From contig JBGSIC010000026.1 in assembly GCA_041751875.1 (NCBI GenBank), forward strand, positions 1-64,000: DNA of 64,000 nt, written 5' to 3'. The stretch is from JBGSIC01 sp041751875. GTDB taxonomy: Bacteria > Bdellovibrionota > FAC87 > UBA2466 > JACKAF01. Position 1 is the stretch's first letter; each line of letters begins with the position of its first letter. This document shows positions 45,179-53,764 of this stretch, in pieces. Position numbers and translations under genes: made by a program. Below the pieces are notes generated by a model. It had not been told where the DNA came from and did no database searches. It worked only from the letters and a program-made list of their open reading frames with translations.

Positions 45179-46246
45179 ATGTTGGAGCCACGAATTGAAT
45201 CGGTGAAGTGGGATGGCGAACGCTGCCTGCTTCTCGATCAGACTAGGTTACCTCGCGAAGAAACTTATCTTCCTTACACCTCCTATCGCGATGTCGCGGA
45301 TGCAATCACACGTTTGGTGGTTAGAGGAGCTCCAGCGATTGGTGTGGCCGGCGCTTACGCGTCTGTTCTGGCGGTAAAAGAATCAGCGCGCCACTCCCCA
45401 TTTGATTGGAATGCTCTGGAAGGGGCTCTCTCCTCTATCACCTCGGCTAGGCCCACCGCCGTCAATTTGAAGTGGGCTGTAGATCAAATCAGAGCGGAAA
45501 TCGAAGCGTTCAGACACTTAGCGCCCGCGGAACTCATCCGAAAAGTGGAAATAAAGGCGTGCGAACTTCACAAAGCAGATTGCGAAGCCAACCGCGAAAT
45601 GGCGCGGATCGGATCGGCTTTTCTTCCGGCGGGGCTGGCTGTGATGACTTACTGCAATACGGGAGACCTTGCGACGGGGGGCATCGGTACGGCGTTTGGT
45701 GTGTTGAGGGCAGGCCACGTAATGGGCAAGGTACCGCACGTGTTTGCTTGTGAAACGCGTCCTGTTCTCCAGGGCATGCGGTTGACGGCCTGGGAACTTA
45801 CGAAGAACGAGATTCCGTTTACCTTAATTTGCGACAATATGGCGGCCACCATTTTGGCGCAGGGGAAAGTGGGTTCGATTATTGTTGGCGCTGATCGTAT
45901 CGCCGCTAATGGGGACGTAGCCAACAAAGTGGGTACTTACTCGCTGGCTATTCTTGCTAAGCATTTTGGTGTGCCTTTTTTCGTAGCCGCACCGTGTTCT
46001 ACATTCGATTTGTCTCTAGCGTCGGGTAAAGAGATTCCCATCGAGGAACGGGCACCGGAAGAGATTTTCGCGGCCTTGGGTACCAACCGCCCGACTAGAG
46101 ATTTTAAGGTGGCCAACCCTTCCTTCGACGTGACACCGGCAAGCCTCATTCGAGCGATTTTTTGCGAAAAAGGGGCGATTGAGGCTCCTTCAGCGGAGAG
46201 CGTTCGAGCCGTTTTTTCCTCGACCTCCCCGCTACCCAGGCCTTAG
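45179..46246 (+). CDS. mtnA: Methylthioribose-1-phosphate isomerase
   Basis: A 355-residue enzyme of the methionine salvage pathway, turning methylthioribose-1-P into methylthioribulose-1-P. Family motifs: VVRGAPAIGVAGAYA, TYCNTGDLATGGIGTAFGV (catalytic Cys), GADRIAANGDVANKVGTYSLA (catalytic Asp) and FFVAAPCSTFDLSLASG. It is related to eIF2B alpha-type proteins, but the Cys and Asp support true MtnA. The gene is preceded by GAAGGGA and followed 14 bp later by the sigma-factor gene. Confidence 0.93.
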   Translation: MLEPRIESVKWDGERCLLLDQTRLPREETYLPYTSYRDVADAITRLVVRGAPAIGVAGAYASVLAVKESARHSPFDWNALEGALSSITSARPTAVNLKWAVDQIRAEIEAFRHLAPAELIRKVEIKACELHKADCEANREMARIGSAFLPAGLAVMTYCNTGDLATGGIGTAFGVLRAGHVMGKVPHVFACETRPVLQGMRLTAWELTKNEIPFTLICDNMAATILAQGKVGSIIVGADRIAANGDVANKVGTYSLAILAKHFGVPFFVAAPCSTFDLSLASGKEIPIEERAPEEIFAALGTNRPTRDFKVANPSFDVTPASLIRAIFCEKGAIEAPSAESVRAVFSSTSPLPRP

Positions 46247-46260
46247 GATAGTGAGTCAGT

Positions 46261-46854
46261 ATGGCCCAATCCGCGAAAACCGAGTCAGTCCCTGAGCTTA
46301 GGGAATTGGTGAAAGAAAACGATCGTCGCGTTTTCAGTTTCATCTCCTATTTGGTTTTTGATCCTGAAGCGGCAGAAGTTGCGGTGCTCAATAGTTTTTC
46401 TGAGTTTGGAAAGTTTTACCGCCGGTCGGTAGCCAGTCGTCGCACTCAGTATGACTCGGATCAGTTGCGCATTCGTCTTTTTCAACTCGTGTGGAAAGAA
46501 GCCAAAAGTTTATCGGGCGCGCCCGTACCCTTAAGCTTGGGACGCGACACGCGCTTACTCAATGAGGCCACCACGGACGTGCTTGCCAAAAGCCCAGATG
46601 CCGAAGCCCTCGATGAGCGAACGGTAGAGCGCATCACGGATCGTGTCCGCACCCTGGATTTCGATTTTCGCGCCCCGCTGGTGCTTAGAGATATCTTGAA
46701 GTTTAGTGACGAAGAAGCCACCCGTATTTTGGGAATTCGGTGGGGCGTCTACCGCCACCGACTCAATCGGGCCCGCTTGGATTTGGTTGATTGTCTGAGA
46801 GGACGCGTGAGTTCGGTCAGTTCCTTGCGACCGGCGTCTGAATTGAGTCTCTAA
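46261..46854 (+). CDS. ECF-like sigma factor
   Basis: 197 residues. A divergent region 2 (RRVFSFISYLVFDPEAAEVAVLNSFSEF) and a region 4 helix-turn-helix (FRAPLVLRDILKFSDEEATRILGIRWGVYRHRLNRARLDL) frame a variable linker, the layout of extracytoplasmic-function sigma factors. The identification rests on the second part and on the anti-sigma-like gene directly downstream (10 bp away). Region 2 is weak, so recognition of the -10 may be unusual. Confidence 0.75.
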   Translation: MAQSAKTESVPELRELVKENDRRVFSFISYLVFDPEAAEVAVLNSFSEFGKFYRRSVASRRTQYDSDQLRIRLFQLVWKEAKSLSGAPVPLSLGRDTRLLNEATTDVLAKSPDAEALDERTVERITDRVRTLDFDFRAPLVLRDILKFSDEEATRILGIRWGVYRHRLNRARLDLVDCLRGRVSSVSSLRPASELSL

Positions 46855-46864
46855 AGAGGCGAAT

Positions 46865-47419
46865 GTGACGAGTTGTTTTTTCTGTCAAAACTTACTCTCC
46901 GATTACATCGAGAAACTTTTGCCTAAGGGCAGAGTTACCGAAATCAAAAGTCACATCGAGGAGTGTGTGAAGTGCCGTAAGAACCATGATGAGTTGGTTG
47001 CGGTGGACAAGCTTCTCACGAAAATGCCTCTGAAGAATGTCTCCCACGACTTTGCTTTGCGAGTGGTGGAAGCATCGGAAGGAAATGAGCGCGGTCGCTG
47101 GGCCTCTTGGAAAGGCGTTGCCATTGGAGCGAGTTTCCTTTTCGTTCTGCTGATGGGCGGAGCAATTGTATCATTTTCTCCCGACACCTTTCCTTGGCTA
47201 GCTCGATTTGTTCCCTTCGCAACCGAGGAAGAAAGTTTTGTTCGCTACTATCCACTTTACCATCAAGCCGAAGGGATCTTGGATGCTCAGGCAAGTATGA
47301 TCGAAATGCGTGATGCATTCTCCGGAAGTCTGTGGGAAGAGGGCGGACTGTCACCCGAGGAATTCGAACGCGTTTTTCAACTTAAGGCCGCAAAGGAAGA
47401 AGAAGAGATAGTGAAGTGA
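46865..47419 (+). CDS. Anti-sigma factor with zinc-finger domain
   Basis: 184 residues. An N-terminal ZAS domain carries HxxxCxxC (HIEECVKC), preceded by CFFCQNLLSDYIEKLLP. One membrane helix follows (VAIGASFLFVLLMGGAIVSF), then a periplasmic part of about 75 residues. It should hold the preceding sigma factor at the membrane until a signal. The GTG start follows AGAGGCG. Its stop overlaps the nadE start by four bases. Confidence 0.85.
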   Translation: MTSCFFCQNLLSDYIEKLLPKGRVTEIKSHIEECVKCRKNHDELVAVDKLLTKMPLKNVSHDFALRVVEASEGNERGRWASWKGVAIGASFLFVLLMGGAIVSFSPDTFPWLARFVPFATEEESFVRYYPLYHQAEGILDAQASMIEMRDAFSGSLWEEGGLSPEEFERVFQLKAAKEEEEIVK

Positions 47420-49056
47420 AGTTTGGGCTAGCTCAGTTAAACCCCCGCATTGGCGCTCTTGCCGAAAACACCCAGAAGATACTCGAAACGATCGACCAGG
47501 CGAGACAGCGTGGTGCACAGCTTTTAATTTTTCCCGAACTTGCGATCACCGGATATCCGCCCCGCGATCTGCTCGATTTCGAAGGCTTCGTGGATGAGAA
47601 CGAAGCTGCGCTTAAGCGGATTGAGGCACATTCGAGGGGTTTAACCGTTGTCTGTGGCTTTGTAGAAAAACGGTCGGAGAAGACAGGCTGCCCTTACTTC
47701 AACTCGGCTGCTGTGATGCGAGACGGAAAGCGTTTGGGCACTTACCGTAAACGCCTTATTCCCAACTACGATATTTTTGATGAAGCCCGTTACTTTGAGG
47801 CAGGCAAAGATCCGTTGGTGATTGATCTTGAAGGCAAGAAGGTCGCTCTTTCAATTTGTGAGGATATCTGGAATCGTCCACGCTTTTCTCGCCGCGCTTA
47901 CGTAGCGCAAACCCTTGAAGAGTACAAAAAAGCACGCGTGGACTTTCTTATAAATTTGTCTGCTTCTCCTTTCCGACGTGGCAAACCTGCGTGGCGCCAA
48001 GAATTATTGAGTGAAATCGCCTGCGATCTCGGATGTCCGATTCTTTTGTGTAATCAAGTCGGAGGCAATGACGAACTTCTATTCGATGGTTGTAGTTTGG
48101 CGGTTAACGCTCAAGGCGAAACAGTCGCCACCGGCAAGGCATTTGAAGAGGAACTACTTATCGTCGATAGCGCACTTTTTGCTAGTGAACCAAAGCAGCT
48201 CGCCGCGTGGCCAGCGACGGATGATGAAATGGTGTGTGAAGCCCTAAAAATGGGGCTGCGGGATTATGTGCACAAGTGTGGTAGCCGCTCGGTAGGGCTG
48301 GGCTTAAGTGGCGGTATTGATAGCAGTGTGGCGGTCGCGCTTGCCGTGGAAGCTTTGGGTCCTGAAAATGTTTGGGCTCTTTCGCTTCCGACTCAGTATA
48401 CAAGCGCAGTGAGTAAAGAAGATGCACGTACTCTAGCCACCAATCTGAAAATTGATTTCCATGAAGTTTCGATTCAACCGCTTTTTGAAGTGTACGAGAA
48501 AACTTGGTTGCAGGGCTTGGGTCTTCCGCTTGAAGGAATTACCCGAGAGAATGTGCAGCCCCGGCTTCGCATGTCGATCTTGATGGGCGTCGCGAATTCT
48601 CGGAATAGTTTGCTTCTTAACACCAGCAACAAGAGCGAACTTGCCACTGGTTTTTCCACCTTGTACGGGGACGGCGCCGGCGCCATTTCCGTTTTGGGGG
48701 ACCTCACCAAGAAACAAGTTTACGCTTTGGGCCGCACGCTCAACCGCAAAGTGCACCTCATTCCAGAAAGAGTTTTTTCGCGCGCCCCTACGGCAGAATT
48801 GCGATTAGGGCAGGTCGATCAAGACGCGCTTCCCCCGTACGATGTATTGGATGCTTTGGTTGTCGCTATGCTGGAACAAAACCTGCCGGCAAAGCAGCTC
48901 TCAGAGCGGATTTCCGCCCAGTGGGCGCCTGAATTCATGAAACGCCACCTCACCAGCGAGTTCAAACGCTGGCAGCACCCTCCTGTCCTACGTGTATCGC
49001 CGCGGGCCTTCGGAGTTGGCCGGCGCATTCCGATTGCTGCTACGCGTCAAGATTAG
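47416..49056 (+). CDS. nadE: Glutamine-dependent NAD synthetase
   Basis: A 546-residue two-domain enzyme that amidates NaAD to NAD. The N-terminal nitrilase domain has the catalytic triad Glu (FPELAITGYPPRDLL), Lys (YRKRLIPNYDIFDE) and Cys (SICEDIW). The C-terminal synthetase has the P-loop GLSGGIDSSVAVALA and NTSNKSELATGFSTLYGD. It begins with GTG inside the anti-sigma stop (GTGA), so its translation is tied to that gene. With cinA upstream, two NAD-cycle genes are in this stretch. Confidence 0.94.
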   Translation: MKFGLAQLNPRIGALAENTQKILETIDQARQRGAQLLIFPELAITGYPPRDLLDFEGFVDENEAALKRIEAHSRGLTVVCGFVEKRSEKTGCPYFNSAAVMRDGKRLGTYRKRLIPNYDIFDEARYFEAGKDPLVIDLEGKKVALSICEDIWNRPRFSRRAYVAQTLEEYKKARVDFLINLSASPFRRGKPAWRQELLSEIACDLGCPILLCNQVGGNDELLFDGCSLAVNAQGETVATGKAFEEELLIVDSALFASEPKQLAAWPATDDEMVCEALKMGLRDYVHKCGSRSVGLGLSGGIDSSVAVALAVEALGPENVWALSLPTQYTSAVSKEDARTLATNLKIDFHEVSIQPLFEVYEKTWLQGLGLPLEGITRENVQPRLRMSILMGVANSRNSLLLNTSNKSELATGFSTLYGDGAGAISVLGDLTKKQVYALGRTLNRKVHLIPERVFSRAPTAELRLGQVDQDALPPYDVLDALVVAMLEQNLPAKQLSERISAQWAPEFMKRHLTSEFKRWQHPPVLRVSPRAFGVGRRIPIAATRQD

Positions 49057-49152
49057 TCGTCTTGGGGGCTTGCAGGCTGGGATTCATGCCCCTATAGTCC
49101 TACCCGAAATAGAACCTGGTGGACCTGAAACCGTTGAAGAAGGAGAGATCTG

Positions 49153-49845
49153 ATGATCCGAATGTTTATTTCTAGTTTAGTTGTGATGGCTGGTATGTGG
49201 GCCACGGCGCCTGCCGTTGCCGGCACCATTACGGGCAAAATTGCCTTTACCCAAAAAGCCCCTCCGGGTGGCCCTATTCGCATGAGCGCCGATCCCGTAT
49301 GCGTGAAGGCGCATGTAAAGCCACCTCAGAAAGACGCCGTCATTGTGAACCCAAACGGCACGCTTAAAAATGTTTTTGTTTACATTAAAGAAGGCGCCCC
49401 GAAAGGTGGAAAGGCGGCCTCACCTGTGAAGTTTGATCAGAACGGTTGCATCTATGTGCCTCATGTCTTTGGCGTGATGACCAGCCAACCGATCGAAATT
49501 ATCAACAGCGATCCTACTTTGCACAACGTGCATTCCATGGCGAAGAAGAACGAAAACTTCAATATGGGCATGGCGACAAAAGGCCAGAAAATCACAAAGT
49601 CTTTCAGCAAGCCTGAACAGATGATCAAAGTGAAATGCGACGTGCACGGTTGGATGCAAGCCTTTGTGGGCGTAATGGATCACCCGTACTTTGACGTCAG
49701 CAACGACAGTGGGACATTCACGCTTAAAGATGTGCCTCCCGGCGACTACGTTGTGGAAGTTTGGCACGAAAAGTACAACACCAAAAGCCAGCCTGTGAAG
49801 GTTGCTGCCGCTGGTGAAACCAAAACTGTCGACTTCAGCTTCTAA
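49153..49845 (+). CDS. Exported cupredoxin-like protein with carboxypeptidase-regulatory C-terminus
   Basis: 230 residues. Signal peptide (SSLVVMAGMWATAPAVAG). Likely copper ligands in a plastocyanin-type fold: His in PTLHNVHSM, then Cys, His and Met in VKCDVHGWMQAFVGVMDHPYF. The end is a beta-sandwich (GTFTLKDVPPGDYVVEVWHEKY), as in carboxypeptidase-regulatory modules. AGGAGAG precedes the ATG. It stands just before cytochrome-oxidase assembly genes, suggesting copper handling or electron transfer in the periplasm. Confidence 0.8.
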   Translation: MIRMFISSLVVMAGMWATAPAVAGTITGKIAFTQKAPPGGPIRMSADPVCVKAHVKPPQKDAVIVNPNGTLKNVFVYIKEGAPKGGKAASPVKFDQNGCIYVPHVFGVMTSQPIEIINSDPTLHNVHSMAKKNENFNMGMATKGQKITKSFSKPEQMIKVKCDVHGWMQAFVGVMDHPYFDVSNDSGTFTLKDVPPGDYVVEVWHEKYNTKSQPVKVAAAGETKTVDFSF

Positions 49846-49874
49846 GCCGAATCGACCTAGGTATTGCTACATTA

Positions 49875-50222
49875 ATGAAGTCACTGGTTTCCACTCTGAG
49901 TTCTTTCTGGCCCTCTGGGCCCGTCTCTCATTGGGAGACCGGTGACTCTGTAGCATTGGTGGCGCTTCTTTTATTCGGAATACTCCAAGCCGTTATTCTG
50001 GTTGCTTTCTTTATTCGTGTGCTTATCAGACGACGAACTTCTGGATTTGAGAATAGGGAAACGGAACTAGTTTGGTCTGTTGTTCCGGCCTTGCTCCTTG
50101 CGCTTATCTATTCTGTGGGCGCGACGGATAAAGCCCTTCCTAAACAGGAAGCTAGGCAAAAGCACCAACTCGAGAGTGAGAAGCCTCAGCCGCTCGCTTC
50201 TCAGGTGATTCTTGCCGAATAA
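49875..50222 (+). CDS. COX2 membrane-hairpin protein lacking the CuA domain
   Basis: 115 residues with two membrane helices: VALVALLLFGILQAVILVAFFIRVL and, after FENRETELVWSVVPALLLALIYSV, a second. The phrase ETELVWSVVPALLLALI matches the second helix of cytochrome c oxidase subunit II (E..W...P). In normal CoxB a periplasmic CuA domain of more than 100 residues follows; here the protein ends after about 30 polar residues. The stop is natural, not a frameshift I can see: the next gene overlaps in another frame and encodes CtaA. Only weakly supported as a subunit. Confidence 0.6.
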   Translation: MKSLVSTLSSFWPSGPVSHWETGDSVALVALLLFGILQAVILVAFFIRVLIRRRTSGFENRETELVWSVVPALLLALIYSVGATDKALPKQEARQKHQLESEKPQPLASQVILAE

Positions 50223-51153
50223 TTTGGCGGACGGCGGAAATGCCCCGCCCGCTCATTCTCCCTCTTTTTTATTTCCCTACGCGGCGTTTACGGTCTTTTC
50301 GACCATTTTGCTTTTAGCCGCGGGAGCCCTCGTCACCAGCACGGGTTCGAGCCTCTCGGTTCCTGATTGGCCGCTTTCTTTTGGTCAGCTGATGCCTCCC
50401 ATGATCGGGGGAGTTTTATACGAGCACGGGCACAGAATGATCGCGGGGGTGGTCGGCATTCTAACTCTCCTACTCGCGGGCTTGTTGTGGCGCTATGAAA
50501 CGCGCGCTTGGGTAAAGTGGTTGGGCACCGCTGCGCTAATCGGTGTTGTCGCACAAGCGCTACTTGGGGGGCTGACAGTTCTCTTACGCTTACCGGCTTT
50601 TGTATCCGTTGCACACGCTTGTCTTGCGCAGCTCTTTTTCTGTTCGCTTATTGTTTTGGCGTGGACCCAGTCAGAAAGTTGGGCCACGTCCCGTCCGACA
50701 AGAATCGCCCCTAATGGGGTTTTATTTTTTGGGTTTGGACTGGCAAGTCTTTTTTTCGCGCAGCTTTTTGTGGGCGCTTGGATGCGGCACTTAGGCGCAG
50801 GCGCGTCGATTCCTGATTTTCCTCTTTCACTAGGGCAGTGGATTCCGCCGATGGAAAATCTTCTGGTACGCGTACACTTTCTGCACCGAGTGGGAGCCTA
50901 CTTGCTTGTGATGGGTGTCGCGCTACTTACACTTATTTTGTACCGTTCTCGAAGGGCATCCGGCGAATGGGTTTTCCTTTCAGGGCTGCTTTTTACTTTT
51001 GTTTTAGTGCAAGGCGTGCTCGGAGCGGTCACGATTTGGACTGGACGTCCGGTTGCTTTAACGACGCTACACCTCGTGACAGGTGCGCTGTGTTTGGCGA
51101 CCGTGGTGATGCTGTGTGTGAGTTTTTGCAGAGGAAGCCAAAGAACTTTGTAG
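50212..51153 (+). CDS. ctaA: Heme A synthase
   Basis: Converts heme O to heme A in the inner membrane. 313 residues, eight predicted helices in two similar halves. Heme/catalytic histidines stand in YEHGHRMIAG, VAHACLAQ, VHFLHRVGAY and LHLVTGA. Repeated halves: SVPDWPLSFGQLMPP and SIPDFPLSLGQWIPP. The TTG start at 50212 overlaps the previous gene and follows AGGTG; no ATG is available before the first helix. It is paired with ctaB. Confidence 0.92.
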   Translation: MPNNLADGGNAPPAHSPSFLFPYAAFTVFSTILLLAAGALVTSTGSSLSVPDWPLSFGQLMPPMIGGVLYEHGHRMIAGVVGILTLLLAGLLWRYETRAWVKWLGTAALIGVVAQALLGGLTVLLRLPAFVSVAHACLAQLFFCSLIVLAWTQSESWATSRPTRIAPNGVLFFGFGLASLFFAQLFVGAWMRHLGAGASIPDFPLSLGQWIPPMENLLVRVHFLHRVGAYLLVMGVALLTLILYRSRRASGEWVFLSGLLFTFVLVQGVLGAVTIWTGRPVALTTLHLVTGALCLATVVMLCVSFCRGSQRTL

Positions 51154-51163
51154 ACGGAGTAAA

Positions 51164-52042
51164 ATGAATCAAGAGCGAGCAAAAATATTCTGGGAGCTGA
51201 GTAAACCGCGTCTTACGGGTATGGCTCTTGTCATGACGGCATTGGGTTTCGTATTGGGACTAGAGAAACTCGGTGAGCCTTTTTCTGATGCTTGGTTGCG
51301 CGGATTGGGAACTTTAGTGGGTACGGCGCTTTTAGGCATGGCTTCAGCCGCTTTGAACCAGGTGATCGAAAAAGATCTGGACGCAAAAATGCCCCGTACT
51401 TTGGGACGGCCCCTACCATCGGGACGAATTGAAGTGCTTCCCGTTCAAAGGTTTGGTTTTGCTTGCGGACTCGCTGGTACTTTTGTTCTACTTATTTTCG
51501 TGAATGCGATCACCGCGGTTCTCGGAGCGCTGACTGTGTTTTTCTATTTGGGTATCTACACGCCGGCGAAGCGCGTAAGCTCTCTGTCCACCATCGTGGG
51601 AGCGATTCCGGGGGCGATTCCCCCGGTGCTAGGTTGGACGGCCGGGTATGGTCGGTTGTCGTTAGAGGGCCTTTTCCTTTTTGGCATTTTGTTTCTTTGG
51701 CAAATCCCTCATTTTTTGTCGATTGCTTGGATTTATCGCAAGGACTACGCCCTAGGAGAGTTTCCCGTTCTCTCGGTTTGTGACGAAGATGGAGCGCAAA
51801 CGGCGCGACAGTCTTTTCTCTACGGTTTAGCTCTGGTTGCCTTAAGTGCTATGCCGACTTTGTGGGGAATGATGGGCGAGTGGTATCTGTGGGGTGCCGT
51901 CGCAGTCGGTGGAGCTTTTCTGGCCTCCATAGCCGTCTTAATGTTTCATCGAACAGTAGCACAAGCACGGCGCGTATTTTTTCTCTCGTTGTTTTATCTT
52001 CCCGCGATCGCTGTATTGATGGTGCTTGATAATAATCTGTAG
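51164..52042 (+). CDS. ctaB: Protoheme IX farnesyltransferase (heme O synthase)
   Basis: 292-residue UbiA-family prenyltransferase with about nine helices. The Asp-rich prenyl-diphosphate site is NQVIEKDLDAKMPRTLGRPL, followed by YTPAKRVSSLSTIVGAIPGAIPPVLGW, the CtaB/COX10 signature, and RKDYALGEFPVLSVCDEDG. It makes heme O, the substrate of CtaA. GGAG precedes the ATG. The farnesyl group links this enzyme to isoprenoid supply, as are the crt genes further down. Confidence 0.94.
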   Translation: MNQERAKIFWELSKPRLTGMALVMTALGFVLGLEKLGEPFSDAWLRGLGTLVGTALLGMASAALNQVIEKDLDAKMPRTLGRPLPSGRIEVLPVQRFGFACGLAGTFVLLIFVNAITAVLGALTVFFYLGIYTPAKRVSSLSTIVGAIPGAIPPVLGWTAGYGRLSLEGLFLFGILFLWQIPHFLSIAWIYRKDYALGEFPVLSVCDEDGAQTARQSFLYGLALVALSAMPTLWGMMGEWYLWGAVAVGGAFLASIAVLMFHRTVAQARRVFFLSLFYLPAIAVLMVLDNNL

Positions 52043-52049
52043 GGGCGGC

Positions 52050-52973
52050 ATGAGCGCAGTTCAGGTACGAAATTTAGCTTACTCCTATAAAGATCACGTG
52101 GCTTTGAAAGGCATCAGCTTCGAAGTGGGGAAGGGCGAGATATTTGGTCTCGTCGGCCCTAACGGCGGAGGCAAAAGCACCGTCTTTAAAATTCTCTCCA
52201 CTCTGCAGGCGGTTCAGCAAGGCGAAGCCAGTTTGTTTGGAATCTCGCTCAAAGATCCGCAGCGAGTTCGCCGATCTTTGGGCGTGGTGTTTCAGAAACC
52301 CGCCTTGGATCTCAAACTGACTGTTTGGGAAAACTTGCTCCATCAGGGGCATCTTTATGGGATGCGAGGTCCCGTTTTACGTGAATCGGCCTTAGCCTTA
52401 CTGCGGCAGGTGGGCTTGCTGGACCGAAAAAACGAGGTGGTTCAGAAGCTTTCAGGTGGTTTACAGCGCCGTTTGGACGTGGCGAAAGCCCTGCTACACA
52501 GTCCCTCCCTCCTTATATTAGACGAGCCGACCACGGGCCTGGACCCGGTGGTGCGGCGCGATCTTTGGCAATATTTTCGGCAGCTTAGGTTAGAAAAAGG
52601 CATGACTCTACTCCTTACCACGCACCTTCTCGAAGAAGCAGACCAGTGCGACCGAATCGCCCTTCTCCATCAAGGCAATCTCGTCGCTATGGGAACACCA
52701 GCGGATCTCAAAGCCTCCATCGGCGGTGAAGTTATCTCGATTGAAACCTCTGATCCAGAAGCGCTGCGTGCACGCATTCGGGAACGATTTTCTCTGGAAG
52801 CTCAACTTTTACCCCGTGGACTTCGTATCGAAACTCACGATAGTCACCGCTTGGTCCCTGCGCTCGTTCAGGAAATCTCCGATGGAATGGACTCTTTCCG
52901 TTTGAGCAAGCCCACCCTGGAAGACTTGCTCATTCAAAAAACAGGGGACCGTTTGAATGAGGTAAGGCCATGA
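52050..52973 (+). CDS. ABC transporter ATPase (ABC-2 type)
   Basis: 307 residues from the ATG at 52050 (GGGGCGG upstream). Walker A GPNGGGKST, Q-loop FQKPALDLKLTVWENL, signature LSGGLQRRLDVAKALLHSP, Walker B LLILDEPTTGLDP and switch His TTHLLEEAD. The C-terminal extension is typical of NodI/DrrA-like exporters. The gene overlaps the permease at 52970 (ATGA). Its placing between ctaB and sco suggests a role in oxidase assembly, perhaps copper or heme export, but this is inferred. Confidence 0.9.
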   Translation: MSAVQVRNLAYSYKDHVALKGISFEVGKGEIFGLVGPNGGGKSTVFKILSTLQAVQQGEASLFGISLKDPQRVRRSLGVVFQKPALDLKLTVWENLLHQGHLYGMRGPVLRESALALLRQVGLLDRKNEVVQKLSGGLQRRLDVAKALLHSPSLLILDEPTTGLDPVVRRDLWQYFRQLRLEKGMTLLLTTHLLEEADQCDRIALLHQGNLVAMGTPADLKASIGGEVISIETSDPEALRARIRERFSLEAQLLPRGLRIETHDSHRLVPALVQEISDGMDSFRLSKPTLEDLLIQKTGDRLNEVRP

Positions 52974-53764
52974 ACGAACGAAGCCTCACACTTATTCCAG
53001 GTTTAAGCTTAACGGCTCGGGAATGCGTGCGATTCTTTCGTCAAAAAAGCCGAGTCATTGGGGCGATAGGAACGCCTTTACTCTTTTGGTTCTTGCTGGG
53101 TTCCGGTATCGGGCATTCTTTTCAATCGGCGCAACTTCCGACACAGATGAACTACTTAGAGTATCTTTTTCCAGGAACGGTTGCGCTGATTCTTTTGATG
53201 ACCTCTGTGTTTTCCACCATTTCCGTGATCCAGGATCGCAAGGAAGGTTTTCTTCAAGCGGTCTTGGTGGCTCCTGTTTCGAATATCGGTTTAGTCGGGG
53301 GAAAAGTTTTAGGAGGGGCGATCATTGCTGTATTCCAGAGCTTGCTTCTTGTTTTGATTTGCCCTTGGGTGGGCTTCGCCTTAACCGCGCAATCCATAGC
53401 GATGTGTCTACTGCTTGCGGTGGTCTTCTCGGTGGGGCTCACTGCGTTTGCCTTTATCTTCGCGTGGAAAATTGATTCTGTGCAAGGCTTTCACGGCATC
53501 ATGAACCTGATTCTGTTTCCCATGTGGCTCTTATCAGGGGCGATTTTCCCTTTGCAGGTGGCACCTTCCTGGATTCGTGGTTTGATGCTCATTAACCCGC
53601 TTACCTATGGGGTAGAAGGCCTTAGGCATGCCCTCTACTCAAACCAGGCGCCCGCCGCTTTGTCCTCCCCATCTTACGGAGTCTGTGTTTTGTTTCTAAG
53701 TGCCTTTTCTCTTATTTTTGTCGTGTTAGGGACTTTAGTTATGCGTAAAAGAGGAGACGTATGA
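52970..53764 (+). CDS. ABC-2 type permease
   Basis: 264-residue inner-membrane protein with six helices. The N-terminal RECVRFFRQKSRVIGAIGTPLLFWFLLG and SVFSTISVIQDRKEGFLQAVLVAPVS are usual in NodJ/DrrB permeases; the C-terminal part has INPLTYGVEGLRHALY. It pairs with the ATPase just upstream and overlaps sco by four bases. Confidence 0.9.
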   Translation: MNERSLTLIPGLSLTARECVRFFRQKSRVIGAIGTPLLFWFLLGSGIGHSFQSAQLPTQMNYLEYLFPGTVALILLMTSVFSTISVIQDRKEGFLQAVLVAPVSNIGLVGGKVLGGAIIAVFQSLLLVLICPWVGFALTAQSIAMCLLLAVVFSVGLTAFAFIFAWKIDSVQGFHGIMNLILFPMWLLSGAIFPLQVAPSWIRGLMLINPLTYGVEGLRHALYSNQAPAALSSPSYGVCVLFLSAFSLIFVVLGTLVMRKRGDV

